NCBI GenBank assembly: GCA_015178975.1 | Contig: WHVD01000150.1 | Span: 124,001 to 188,000 of the forward strand | Length of the DNA stretch: 64,000 nucleotides | Source of the DNA: Hysterangium stoloniferum | Taxonomy: Eukaryota; Basidiomycota; Agaricomycetes; Hysterangiales; Hysterangiaceae | Reading direction: 5' to 3' | In this document: in pieces, positions 24,118-36,559 of the stretch | How positions within the stretch are numbered: the first letter of the stretch is position 1 | Layout: every line of letters starts with the position of its first letter | Notes under the pieces: model-generated | Database searches by the model: none | Told to the model about the DNA's origin: nothing | The model's input: the letters and a program-made list of their open reading frames with translations, nothing else | Made by a program: the position numbers and the translations under genes

Positions 24118-24183
24118 TGTAGGCAAGGGATTCTAACTGGTTGTATTCACCTTATATACATTTCGGGAGGGTGGTCACATGAC

Positions 24184-25474
24184 CTTCCAGCTGGGAGGGC
24201 CACCATCTGGGTGGCTACCTCCCCCCCTCTACCCCCCAAAATGGCTCATGCAACCAAACCACCATCATCCACCACCTCACCTCTATGTCCAGCCCCAAGA
24301 CCAAATGGATTTTTCCTTATTTCGCCCCCCACATGCACACCGCCCTGTGTAGGGTGACCACCTTTCAAAGAACATCCTGAGTCCTCCCTTTAGCCCTGAA
24401 GAGCACACTCAATTCATCGAGCAACTCCACCTCACCATCCACACTGCCAACCAGGACCCTTCTGCCATCATCATCTACACTGATGGCTCCTGCCACAAAG
24501 CTCATGGGAACCACCGACACACAGGTGCCAGCTACTCTATCCACCACCTTGGCACCTCCATCTGCCATGGGTGCTTCGGCCTAGGCAAACATGCAGGGAT
24601 TTTTGATGCCAAAATGTTTGCCCTGGCTAGTGCCAGCACCATTCTACCGAAAATCATGGCTGATTTTCCTGAAGCTAAGCACCTTCTCATCTTCTCTGAC
24701 AATCAGGCTGTGCTCAGATCCATTGATGACCTCTCAGACCACCCTAGCCAGTGTGCCTCCATAATTTTCCACAAACACATTGATGCTTTCCTAGTTGACC
24801 CATCCCACCATGTCTCCCTCTCCTGGATCCCCGGCCACAAGGGATTCCAAGGCAATGAAGAGGTTGACTTCCTCACAAAAGAAGCTGTTACCCGCCCCCC
24901 CATCATCCACTCCACTATCTCCTGGGCCCTGGAACATGCCAAGTCCCACTCCCTAAAACTTTGGTGACAAGACTGGCTCTGCCTTCCCCACACCAGCCAA
25001 GCTGCTGTTACACTCCACAAACTCCCTGCTGTGAAACTCTCAAAGTTCTACAAGGAATATGGTGGTCCCCACCACATCCACACATGTGTCATCCAGGCCA
25101 TCTTGGGCCATGGCTTCTTCAGCACCTACTACCAACATTTCCTCCCTGACCTCCCCACCTCCTGTCCCTGTGGCACAGAAGACATCCAGTCCCACCTCCA
25201 CATCTTTTCTGAGTGCCCCCTTCACGAGGAGCACCGACACACCCTCCACACTGCCTCTCAAGACCTATCACTCCCCATTATCCTTGGCACCTACAAGGGC
25301 CTTGAAGCCCTAGCTGAGTTCATTGCCACCTCTGATGCTTTCCGGAAAGCATAACTGGCCCACCATCCCTGCTCTTCCCCACCCTACATTCAACCCTCTT
25401 GCCCATACCAACCAGCTACATACACATCCTGCTGCCCCCACCTACCATTATAAAAAATAAAATAAAATAAAAAA
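24184..25474 (+). mobile_element. 5'-truncated LINE with RNase H, 15-bp TSD
   Basis: The insertion is flanked by perfect 15-bp direct repeats GGGTGGTCACATGAC at 24169-24183 and 25475-25489. Its 3' end is a simple (AAATA)n-type tail at 25451-25474. These are the marks of target-primed reverse transcription. Only the 3' end of the pol is present (RNase H and the C-terminal cysteine-rich part), so it is a 5' truncation as usual for LINEs. It landed in the upstream flank of the Tc1 relic. Confidence 0.93.
24372..25354 (+). pseudogene. LINE RNase H and C-terminal domain
   Basis: The frame opens upstream of IIIYTDGSCHKAHG (first Asp), and continues with FDAKMFALA, LLIFSDNQAVLRSI (Asp) and LSWIPGHKGFQGNEEVDFLT (last Asp). 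The catalytic Glu normally found as AEM reads AKM, a GAG to AAG change, so the RNase H should be dead. A TGA stop follows LKLW where CGA would give Arg. Downstream the same frame resumes with KLSKFYKEYGGPHHIHT and ILGHGFFSTYYQHFLPDLPT and a CPCG motif, the usual LINE C terminus, ending at 25354. Confidence 0.85.
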
Positions 25475-25489
25475 GGGTGGTCACATGAC

Positions 25490-28203
25490 ATTGTTGAATG
25501 TAATAAACAAAGTCATGTGACTAGGATCCATTTTGAACTTTAATGTGTGTAACAAAACCCTCACTGTACAATGAGTTGTTGGTCTGTGTGGCATAATGGA
25601 CTTACCAAATAAGGACATGGTGCCTTGTTACTGTGTATTCAAGAAGGTATGATGTTGAACTATATTATGTAATATTTTCAGAAATTTAGAGAATTTATTT
25701 CCTGAGGAATAGACATGTCTTTCAAAAGGTACAAAACATTGTTGTCAGGACTCTGAATATTTTTCTTGTTTTTATCTCTGTTCAAATTTGTGTTTATTTT
25801 ATTTTATTTTATTTTATTTTATTTTAGTTTATTTTGTCATATGTCAAAATATTAAGTTTAAACTTTATTTAGTTTTTTCTTTAGTATAATGCTTCAGGAT
25901 GTACATACAGTAACTAGACCCCAGTTTCAATCTTTTAGGATTTCCACTAAACACAAGTGTGATATTCTTAAGTCATTAGAACCACTCTTTCTTTACTCTT
26001 TACCTTGTCTTATCTCTTGTTTTCTCTTTGTGTTTTGGTAGCCTTGTTAGTGTTGCCCTAACAATTGTAAGGGTTTTGTTGCCTGCTGTATCATCCCATG
26101 CAATGCTATAGCCTTGCTTCTCCATGATCCAACTTGCTGGCCCAAATGGCCACACAATACACCCATCACCTTGGCATCCCAAAACCTGTTTTGTTGTGGA
26201 ATACCCCTTTAGGCATTCCATTATGTCTCTGTTCTGATGCTCTCCCTTTATCTATTTTACATAAGTGTTGATTGATGTTCAACTTAATTCCTATTGCTTC
26301 TTTAAGTGGTATTGTGCATCTGATTCCAGTTTTTGCTGCTATTGTATTGTTTCATTCTTTACAGTGTCAGTAGCATATATTACACTGATCAATGAAAAAA
26401 TTGTCTATCTGCTCAATTTCAACCCACAATTATTACTGTGTGAGTGGTGTGCAATACAAGCAAAGAAGAAGTTCTTGTACATATAATTGTCACTTTAGTA
26501 TAGGAATGGTCCTGGGTTATGAGCCATAGATGAGGGTCATGCTTGTGTTATCTGATGACAGGGCTGTAGGAAAGTGCTGTACAGGATGTCACTGCCAGGC
26601 ATTTTTCAAAATAAGTAGAAAGTTCATCATTTTGTATTGAAAATTGCCAAAATAAAATTATATTTGACATTAAATCATCAAAACATAAGAACTGTTACAT
26701 CTAGTGTACATTTTCCTGGTGGAATAAACCTTGTGCACCACTTTCATTGGCATATCCCTTAGTTTTAGCCCTTCCTTGAGTAGTATTGATTCTCAAATAA
26801 ACTTATTAAAGTCTAAAATAACAAAATGTAGTTTCTAAATGACATGGGTTCTAGGTTTACACCAAAAACCTGTATGTGAAGGTAACTGCCATGACACTGA
26901 AAGAACTTTACTTGTGAATGACAGACTCTGAAAAATGCCAAATACTATGTGTGAAATGCTCTATATTGTCAGGAGACAATCTCAAGTTCTCCAAATTCAT
27001 TTCTGACCTTCTTTAATATAGTCTCATAGTAAGTCAAGGGTGAGAGTACCTTGTCTTTATCACATTTTCACACTCCACTGCACCTTTAGTTAGTCACCTG
27101 CTAGCCAAGGATTCCTTAGACTTTTCTCTTCAGATTCCCTCTGCTAGTACCCCAACTCAGTCATAGTGTGAGTCAGTGTGGTCTAGAGAGTTGCCCTTAC
27201 ATATATTGTGGTATATGCTCTTAAGATGCAAATTATATATAGAAAACTCTTTTATTTGCATTAAAACATTTTATACCTTTAAGTCTCTTTATAATTCAGC
27301 CTGGGTTGTTTTCTGAGTATTCTTTCAGACAGTTTCTCAAATTAAGCCTCCTCACACATTCCCTCTGCTTTGCACTTCTGAGCTGGCTGGGGTTTTGGTC
27401 TATTTAGAGGGAACATGCATGAGTGTCACAAAAGATATAGTGGGGTTTGGTTCAGGAATTGCAGAGACAGGTGTCACAAAAGTGGACAATTGCCATGAAT
27501 ATACATTTTGGCTTCAAACTAAAACATGGCTATATTTTGAATGGTGATACTCAAAATGCCATTTTAAATAATATATACCCTGAAAAAAAGGGGCTAATTC
27601 ACAATTTTAAACATTAAAACCCAGTCTTAAAAGTAAATTAGCAGAGCCCCAGTAGACAGATTGATATATTATGAAGAATAATACAAAATTATATATTTTA
27701 TGCTAGTTTAAATGCATATTTGAGGGCATTTTGAGGTGTTCATGGAAGTTGCAATGCCCTGAGTGGCACTTTTCCCATGGCCCCCAATGACATTGTGTGC
27801 TCAGAATTGAATGACAATACTTATAGAACCACTTCATCCTTCTAGAGGTAATACAATCTACTCACTGCTCTGAATATTGGGTTGGAGAATGATTGTAGGC
27901 ATGATGATGGCTGTTGGTTGTGGTTGCAAACAGTCCTCTAGAGTTGGACCCTGGTATGAATGGTTTGGATTCAAGTACCTGGTTCATCTTTGGACTTGAG
28001 AATAATTTTTATGATTAATAATAGTTACTAGATACGTTGGCTACAACACCAGAAAATCAGGGTAGAATACTCAAAGAACTGAGATCCTGGAAGCTAGTAG
28101 AGAGGAAATCAGTCTTTAACCTAACTGAAGGTTTTGCATCGGTATAAGTATGACCCTTTTATTTTCAAAAAACAAATGGGAAGAGAAGAGAACCAGACCA
28201 TTT
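25490..28203. other. CpG-free relic DNA, no gene recognised
   Basis: About 2.7 kb with almost no CpG, many TG/CA dinucleotides and only short open frames. A minus-strand frame at 26000-26221 reads GCQGDGCIVWPFGPASWIME and may be an old coding remnant, not identified. The composition implies long-methylated, mutated repeat DNA. An (ATTTT)n run is at 25794-25833. Confidence 0.5.
25794..25833. repeat. (ATTTT)n microsatellite
   Basis: Seven or eight ATTTT units in tandem, ending in a variant unit. It could be the reverse-oriented tail of an old retroposon, but no target repeats were found. Confidence 0.8.
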
Positions 28204-28548
28204 TGTTAGAATATGTGAATATTTGTTTAGTATTACTCTCATATCTTGCCTTGTTATTGTCTTAGATTAGTGCTGATCATCAGTGATCTCCATCATTGAT
28301 GTAGTATTCTTAGTTTAGTATTTCCATAGGCCACTAAACCTTATCGGTGATTATTGATAAGGTTTACACACAGACCAGTGCACAGACCATTTATACTAGT
28401 ATATAGTTATGTATGTCTAGAAACCTCAACTAGAAGCCTAGTTATATCACCAGTTTATTTCTACCCACTCTACTCTTAGTAGCTACACTCCAAGTGTAGA
28501 GAGTCCTCCCACTGTGATCCCCCAGGCTTGTAGTTTGTTATTTTAATA
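28204..28548 (+). mobile_element. Solo LTR, family E, TSD CATTT
   Basis: This is a 345-bp unit TGTTAGAATATG...TTTTAATA with perfect 5-bp repeats CATTT at 28199-28203 and 28549-28553. It is the same family as 3237-3552, sharing ACAGACCAGTGCACAGACCA and the right third. It has lost most CpGs that the other copy keeps. Confidence 0.85.
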
Positions 28549-29199
28549 CATTTCTCACTCCCTCTCAGCATCTCCATTAAACACTACTTACAAAGTGAAG
28601 AAGGTACCTACTATGAAGACCTATGTCCCATCGTCAAGTTCCTCCCAGCCTAACAACTCCTCACTGCCCTCTCCCCAAGCATCTGAGGCATCAATAAAGG
28701 ATTTGAAAAAAGCAAATTCAACAGTTCAGACCCCAACACAACCCTCAGCCCTCCCTTTTCCACTTCCCTGCATAGGGAGTACATCAGTAAAGTGGTTTAA
28801 GCACTGAGAGAAAACTATCCTGGGATGCTCCAGATGCTCCACATCATCCAGGAGCCTCTGATAATAGGCAGCACTTAGCCATCAAGTTCCAGACCAATTT
28901 ACCATAGTAAAATACAATATTGTAAATATAATACTTGCACAGGGAATATAACTGGAGGGACATGGACTTACAAGAATATGGAAGGGGAATTAATGGTTTT
29001 GTATTGTCTTGCATAGGGCACAGTCCTCATTAAATACAGAAGCCCTCTACAGGAATGAGAAGAGAAAGATGAATAAAGGTGATAGGAGATGTGTCTGTAT
29101 ATTGTCAGGTACATAAATTTCAAGTTTAAACCTCTTTGAAAATTAAAGCATCTGCACCGCCATGATCCCCATATGCCGAACCTATTGCCAATCGACCAT
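28549..29199. other. Unidentified relic with a 70-codon open frame
   Basis: A plus-strand frame at 28595-28807 is Ser/Pro-rich and ends just before a segment (28830-28900) that resembles 3640-3720. Both copies thus lie next to a family E LTR. No domain recognised. CpG-poor. Confidence 0.3.
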
Positions 29200-30627
29200 T
29201 GCTCGATCTACAGGAGTCACCACCGTAGTTGCTGGACAGCCGGTGATTCCACGGTGGAAGGAAACTGTTCTTATTGAACTGCGCAGGTATAAAAAGAGGT
29301 TACAATCACGGCAAGTGAGCTGGTAGTGCTCGTCCTTGTTCAACTTGGCATTTTCCCCCCCGCCAGTGTGTCGTCAAGGAGATCGAGACTGCGTCAATGC
29401 GAATGAGTACGTACTGGTATCCACAGTCGGTTTCTCTCTCATTGGACCAGCTTTAAAGTATAGCCGTAAAGCCCTTAGCTGGAAAATCTGAAACGAATGA
29501 TTAGTCTATAGAAATTCAGTGCATGTGCACTACCTGTTACGGATCGTGTGGAATGCCTACGGCGGGAATAGACACCCAGTTGGAACTCTCTTGATGTATT
29601 GCTTCATTATATGCAAGGGTTCTACTCAAGGAAGTGTTTCAGGTCGGTGAACTTGCGCACCACTGGGATGATACGCATACTCTGCATCGCCGATCTCCAT
29701 GATCAACTACTAAGGGTATGATGGTTCGTTTCCCTGTCGGATGGCCCAATAGAAAGTGGAAGGTCACTCTAGAACGCGTTATTAACCACGTCTTTGACGT
29801 CGTGTTCGAGAGCATCTACGACAGGGTTAGCCTCCCCGCAAGGGAACTCCACCTCAATCCGCCCACTTTGACCAAGTTTCGCACTGATCGGAGCTTGATC
29901 CTGTCAAAAGTTCGATTGTTCTTAACGAATTGAGGAGCAACCTTATGGCTCGGAAATATGATGAAGGCCAAGATCCATATTGAACTTGGAGGCGAACCAG
30001 TGTAGCACAAATCGTCATTTTAGGATCTATGGGAGTCACAACGATTTCTCATAGATCAGATTTGAAGAAGCTCAAACAACAAGCATATTTATCTGAGAAT
30101 TATAGCTAACGATGCAGAACACATCTCTAACCAAGAGAAGGCTGTTTCTGACTAGCGAAAAAACGTTTAGGACACAATAGAGCAAGTTTCATCAATGTGT
30201 CATATAGTACTTACAGAATATAAACCATTCTCCAAGCTGTCAAAAGTTCCAAGTCAAGAAGAACCTAGCTAAGACCATCTTTGAAAGTAGCGATTCCATT
30301 TAAGCATGGCACACTTTGAGCTACACGGACCACATCCGTTCTGCACCGTCCTGCGAAACTGGTTGCTTCGCTTAGAATAGCCGACAACGCCACTTTGAAT
30401 GTTCCGGTTATTTGTATATGGTTCTCTGCCAGTCTTTTTCCCACTCTCCGAGGGTCCCAAGGCCTACCCATATCCACTCGCAGTGAGGACATTCAAGCGT
30501 CAGCATAAAACATAAAACAACTTCATAAACGTTTTCAACATATCCTAGTACTTTCTATCGTACAATCATTACCAAAAATCTGCTGAGGACGCCACCTACG
30601 GTATCAAGTGAAGAATCGCTCGACACG
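29200..30627. repeat. Low-copy repeat block, CpG-preserved copy
   Basis: The left part 29200-29560 matches 39611-39967 and the right part 30498-30627 matches 48069-48198. The other copies thus flank the nested gypsy complex, which must have been inserted (with loss of the middle) into a second copy of this block. Nearly all differences are CpG here and TpG or CpA there. Short frames such as 30265-30492 do not look like genes. Confidence 0.8.
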
Positions 30628-30912
30628 AACATCCCGGTAGTTTTTGATAATAGTACGTGCAGTTCATTAATCGAGGTCACACCCGTTCTCATATGAGCTT
30701 GATCAGGCCATCGCGTACTTTTAGCTTAAACTCACTAGAAAAAATACCTTTGTGTCAACGCCTTACGTGGCTGTTTTCTGTAGTTTTTCTCAAGCATATT
30801 ACTTAGCTCTATTGCGCTTTGACACGCAAGGTTGTACCATAGCCTTTTATAATGTCCGTGCTTGATGTGAGATCACATATACTTATGTCTTATACCCGTG
30901 TAGCATTATTCA

Positions 30913-32192
30913 ATGCCAGACACCGCCAAAAAGGTTATGGGAATATTTTCCCCCCATCCGGAACCCACTCGGGAGAGCAAGGTTGCGATTCCCAGGCCGT
31001 CGCGCCTGAGGGAATACTACCCCTCTCCAGAACACCAAGCCTGGTTTGATGAATGGGAGAGAAAGAATCGTAAGCCAACGCGTTTAAAGACACTATCATT
31101 GCCTAATACCATCCAGCTGGTGGACAGGAGCCTGGCACAGGCGGAAATATCCTTGCTCTTCAGGATATCAATGATAACCCGAAACTATGTTACCACAAAT
31201 ATGTTATCGTTCTTTCGATATTGTTCGGTGCTCCAAATGGGGTACTAACGGCGCATGAATTAGTGGTGGCATCCCGCCTCAAGTACCCTGGGATTAAGTG
31301 GGGGAAAGGGAGAAACGGAGTGGGAGAGACTGTAAGCAGAACCGATGGCAACTTCATACATGGAATAGGACAGTACTTACCAGATCAAAAGAGATCCGTT
31401 CTCAGGGTATTGTGGAATAACAGAGATCTCTTCCAATGTGTTCCGGACACGCTTCCGCTGGGAATGATTGCGTCGCAAGGAACGAGCTCGCCTGAGGAAA
31501 TCAAGGTCAGTATTCACTTCCCAATGCTACCTGACCTGTGAAACGTCAATATCCTGATTGTATTTGCCTTGTAGTGGTCTATCACCCCACGAGCTATTGA
31601 CTACACAATAAACCAGCTTCACGATCGAGGCCAGTTAGAAGTCCTTCTCCCCTTTCTGGCGCGAGCCGATTCACTCAGACTCTTGAGCCATGTGGTACAT
31701 GATCAAGAGCCCTCGCACGGCACCACAATGACACAAACACCTGGCCACCTCCCAACCAACAACGCTGCCCAGCCGCAAGATGTCATCCGAACAGAGTATC
31801 TTTTCAGTACGGCACATCTCCCCACCCCAATACCCCTTTCGTCCAATCCTTCGCCCCAGACGGCAGCGCAATACGCCTTGCAGGCCACTGCAGCGAGACT
31901 GGCTGAACGACAACCCGACTGGGAGACAACTATCCCCAGTCCATCAATGATTACCGTTGAGTGCCTTGCTAGCACAGGGCTGTTAGATGTCTGGAAGACG
32001 TTCGACCAACCCCAAGAGAGATGTTTGACTCGAGGATGGCGTGAGCTATCATCCCCACATCCAAATCAAAACACTTTTCCGCCCCGTCGTGGGCAACCCT
32101 CATTGACTGAGGCACCCAGAGTCGGCGAGACGGCGTATACCATTGGAGTGCGAGGAATCAAGGCAAGCCTTTCCTCTAATGAGGATGCATGA
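30913..32192 (+). CDS. Four-exon protein with a weak forkhead-like (winged-helix) region
   Basis: Exons 30913-31119, 31164-31331, 31392-31505 and 31575-32192 join in frame, all introns phase 0 and GT-AG (44, 60 and 69 nt), to 368 aa without stops. Residues 70-170 resemble the order of a forkhead domain: KLCYHKYVIVLSILFGAPNG (helix 1), LTAHELVVASRLKYPGIKWG (helix 2), then RSVLRVLWNNRDLFQCVP where forkheads have NSIRHNLS and a following F, then WSI where they have the second wing. Most DNA-contact residues of helix 3 differ, so DNA binding is uncertain. The C-terminal 200 aa are Pro/Thr/Gln-rich and of low complexity. It is CpG-normal and isolated between repeats. The domain call is inference; the gene model is stronger. 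Confidence 0.6.
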
Positions 32193-32199
32193 ATGCGAC

Positions 32200-33013
32200 T
32201 AGCAGGCATCAATAGGAATCCCTTCGGCTCGTCCAAGATGGGATGAGATAGACTTTGATTCTGGCCAGCGCCGAGTCATCTCCTTTTGGTTTTTTGTTCC
32301 CGCATTGACTTCTCTTCTTCATTTTAAATGTCTACTTTCACATCCAATTGTTGATTTTTATTCTTTCCTTCCCAACACGGATTTGTTCCCAATGGTGTTG
32401 AATTTCTTTCACCGTCATCGAAATTTCACGAAAATTTTGAATACAGATTCTGGACGCCAAAAACTAATCGTTGATCTAAGCTTTGCCAGATTCGACTGCT
32501 GGGCACGCAAACTCAAACGCCATCGCGAGTACGGCCAGTCAATATAGAGAGATATGAAAAGAACTTTGTTTTTAGTCAGTTTTATAGTCAGAATTACAAA
32601 CTAGTTTCTCAAGCACGTTCCCATGCCGGTACAAGGCTTTATCTGATTATACACTCGCGGCTGGCATTAACTCCGTGTCGTTAAATGAGGATTGTCACTC
32701 AAGGAGGCGCTGAGGGCCAAGAGAGCTTCAAATTGGTTATATTTTCCCGCCGCAGGCATTCCCCGTAACGGGTAGTGCACATACGGCTCTTGGCCCGCAC
32801 TGCACAACAGGACTCAGAGCAATAGTTAATCCGGCAGATGAGACTATTTTCAGCAAGTTACCCTCCGCGCAGGGGAGATCAAATGACCACTCAAGCCCTA
32901 TTTGTATCCCGCTCAACTCGAAGGCGAAGAAGAACTGATAACAAGTCGAATTCTAGAACATGCCTTATATTGAGGCGTTGGATGTATTCAATTTAAAGAC
33001 TACGGAGAATGTC
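32200..33013. other. Intergenic, nothing recognised
   Basis: Between the forkhead-like gene and the 3' end of the GST gene. CpG-normal. A plus frame at 32305-32547 has no recognised domain. Confidence 0.35.
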
Positions 33014-33585
33014 CTAAGCTTTCTCAAAGTATGGAAGACACTTCCCCATTGCAATAGCCCATCTCCCGTTGTCCCAAAGTTTTATTTCTTCCTCCCATTT
33101 TTCCGGGGTAAATGTGGCAATAATATCCAAGAATGAGGCAAGGATGAAATCCGCGTAAGTGATTGTGCCCTCAAGGACACAATGGGAATCCTCTCCATTT
33201 TTGTCGAGCACGAGTGCAAGGTCAGCGAAGCCTGGAATGAAGTAGTAATTAAAAAATTGGGGCGTGTCAAATAAAGGGAATGTTTCAACCTTTTTCGACA
33301 CTTTTCCATGCCTCTTTCCACTCCTCTGACCCCTCAGGATGCAATTCTTCTAATTTCTTATTAAAGAAAGTCTCCCTCGTCTGTCGGAAGTATCTATTGG
33401 GAGGAATAAAAGCCCAAAATGAACGGATAATGATTTAATAAGAAGATTTTCACATACTCTTTACTTCCATCCTGAAGATTTTGAAACATTTTGAAGATAT
33501 ATGCGGGGATTATCACTAAAATCAAGGCCTTAGAGAGATGCTGTTGGAAGAGGAATTGTAATGATTTGGTGCCACTTGGGAATAC

Positions 33586-33771
33586 TGTTGGAATGTATAC
33601 ATCATGAACACTCGGGTATAGACACCCGACACCACCGCCATATCGCTGGTGGTGCCTGGTGATGGTTGGACCCGCAGCGTATATAAGCTAGTTGCCCGTT
33701 GTAGTGTCACCTTAGTCCATTATACATATACGTGACTGAGCTATATTACTATTAGGTCTTACTTTTTAACA
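33586..33771 (+). repeat. 5' LTR of the element in the GST gene
   Basis: 186 bp with TG...CA ends. It contains GCAGCGTATATAAGC (TATATAA box candidate at about 33676-33688), so transcription probably starts within it. Confidence 0.92.
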
Positions 33772-33960
33772 GGTTATGGGCCCCGCTGTATGCTATAGGG
33801 CATGGTTCCTGTGTGTAGAGTGAACAGCTATATTTCTGTGTGGTATAGTGGACAAGTCTGGACAAGAGAGCCAGAGAGGACCTATATCTGCTTATAGTAT
33901 AGTTGAGTGCTAGCATTAAGGGAGTGTGTTAGATTGAGTAATGCTAGCAGTGCTTCCCAG

Positions 33961-34032
33961 GGTCAGGTGGTGTAATGGTTAACACCCCTGCTATATAAGC
34001 AGAAGCCCTGGGTTCAATCCCCAGTCTGGCCA
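33961..34032 (+). tRNA. tRNA-like sequence inside the LTR element (anticodon position TAT)
   Basis: A 71-nt cloverleaf plus discriminator A can be drawn. Acceptor GGTCAGG pairs with TCTGGCC (two G-T pairs), D stem GTGT/ACAC, T stem CTGGG/CCCAG with loop TTCAATC, which gives a good B box (GGTTCAATCCC). The anticodon arm CCTGC/GCAGA has one C-A mismatch and the loop TATATAA lacks the near-universal T at position 33, so a decoding tRNA is doubtful; it may be a pseudo-tRNA or a SINE-like piece. A TTTT run, a potential Pol III stop, follows at 34037. It sits 190 bp behind the 5' LTR. Confidence 0.55.
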
Positions 34033-35169
34033 TTCATTTTCTACACTTTTAACAGGTTATGGGCCCCGGTCGCGCCAGATAACACAAATGATGAAACACG
34101 TCCAATCATGTTTTCAAGCCACAAGACCCTTTCATACAATCTCATACCTAATCGAAACAAACTTTCTGCACAGGCTGCATATTCATCTTCAAAATGCTCT
34201 TCACCCCACATTCCCTTTAGAAGACTCAAAGTTCTTACACATGGTGTCGATCACCCATTCCTACCATGTCACCACAACAATTATCATTTGAACATACGGC
34301 CATCACATCTACCATAATTCTATTCGAATATTAAACGGAACAAAATTTTACATTATCCTCTTCCAATGTCATCTCTTTGTACCCCACAAGCTTTTTTGAG
34401 ATAGCAGTCTTGCTGAATCTATACCTCTCGATTGTCACTACAATTACTCGACTACCTTGAGGATATCTCATGCACGATGACTTGACTCAAGGACTGGACA
34501 ACCAATATGGCAACATCTTTGAATTAATTACATAAACTAGGATATATTTCATCCACAAGACTTTAAACCCATTCTACAATCGACACCTTATATCACATAA
34601 CTCGTCACCATTAATTCGACAGGCAGCTAGGAGCTTTTCTTTGCGACGAACCGATCATATCCTGTCTTGCGTCAACCCAATTGATTCGGTTGCATATTTT
34701 TTGGTCTCCGGTAGGAAACTACGTGGCGGGAGGAGTAGAGTGGTGAGGAGGAGGGTTGAGAAGAAAACACCCTACCATGGAAAGAAGCAGTACCCCTGTG
34801 TTTAGTGAGGCTGACTCCGACACCACTTTAAACACCTTCTCTCTCGATTTTGCGCGATCACAATGACTTTCCACACCTAATCGCATCTCATCATATCTGC
34901 CACATCCACTGCCCTTCGAGATCCCTTTCAACTCTTGACCCCCTTCACTTTGGCACCTAATCGGGTCCATTTCATCATCTCACCTGCGCTCAACATTCTC
35001 AGTTTTGTCGTCTTATCTGGATTATCCGGTCAGTGATGCAATCACGTCTGTCTACCAATTCCCGTCGACGTCGACTCCAAATTCCGCCCACATCACCATG
35101 ACAAATAATCATCATCTCACTGTCGCCTCTGGGAAAATTTCTTTGGAGAATATCTGAAAACTATTAAGT

Positions 35170-35800
35170 ATACCAAATTCTAATATACTCTAAAGGTCAT
35201 TTAAACATCTGGGATGTGATTCAAACATAATTTGGTTTTAAAACTTTCAAAAAGTTTTAAACTCTCTCATACATTACAAACTAAAGAATCTTTCCGGACA
35301 CAAGTAGACAATGTAGTTTGAAACACTAATACTTTTAAAAAATAGATACCTTTAGATAGTCCATTTCATGCATATGTATATTATTGGCACCTCTAAATAC
35401 ATATGTATTACTTCGGAATGGATCTGTCAATCTGAACAGATTTCTACTTGATTCAACATACCCAGAATATATAGGGGGTTTTACTTAATAAAGACAGCTG
35501 TGGTATGAAAAATTTCCAATAATATTTTACATATTTTACATGGAAATAACTTCATTACAACTTTTAAAAAACAAAGTACTAATAAAAGTATTAGTAGGCA
35601 TCTGTAAAAGGAAAGAAATTATATACAATGGAATTTGTTAAATAACTATGGGTTGTATAAGATGTAATATGGAGAACTATTTCTGATGGTTGTTTTTTGA
35701 TGATATAATTGTTTCAGAATAGATATCACTATTTAAAGATGGAGTTTTGTAAAAATAAGACTTTTATTAGTAAATATTTGAGATTATAGTAATTATAAAC
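35170..35800. repeat. AT-rich, CpG-free dispersed repeat (copy 2)
   Basis: Inverted match to 1140-1770, embedded in the young LTR element. Its lack of CpG contrasts with the CpG-normal element around it, so it was probably captured after it had already decayed elsewhere. Confidence 0.55.
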
Positions 35801-36559
35801 ACCCTCCTTTGGGGTTCTATTCTACACCGCCATCCCATTATCGCCTCTGATGTACCATTTTGCACCATACAATACCACTTGTTGCCATTAATTTGCAAAG
35901 ACCCAACCTATTCCATTTCGTGGCTGTCTAGGCTTACTTTAGGACACAATGTGGCAGGAAATGTGGCAGGAGGAGTAGAGCGTAGAGCGGTGAGGAGGAG
36001 CATTGGGAATCAGCACACCGCACAAATGAAAGGAGGCAGCTCACGTATTTATGTTCGGTGGACTTTCCACCTTCATGTCTACCATCCTTCAACATCTCTT
36101 TCCCCCTCTCTGACACAGAAGCCAAGGTACCAGGTTGTAGGTACACCAATTTCCGTAGGGTATGTCGGTATGGCATCTGAGCGAACAGCGGGTGCTCCTC
36201 GTCCTTTCAATTAACAATGTAAAGCGCAAGCGGGATTCCCAAGGTTCAGTGGACCTACAGTTTATTTCACCCCCAGTCAAAAGGAGATCATTTTAGCTCC
36301 CTCGCAGTAATGCTGTCCCACTTGCTGCATACCGTTACACTCGTCCAAAGACGAGAACAACAGCAACTTGTTGAGAAATCTATCTTCCTCACATTGTTAT
36401 ATTTTATTTTATTTTCCTGACTCATGGTGGCCCAGACACAGAAGCCAGTGGCCGCCTTATCATGACATCTACACTCTCTGTTCCACTTCTCCAGACATCA
36501 TTGACATATATCGAGACCAAGCTGGACAAGAACATTGTCTGTAAATATGCACCCGTTGT

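Noticed and set aside
24703-25261. Minus-strand frames opposite the LINE
   Set aside because: Shadows of the RNase H and C-terminal frame; the plus strand has the recognisable motifs.
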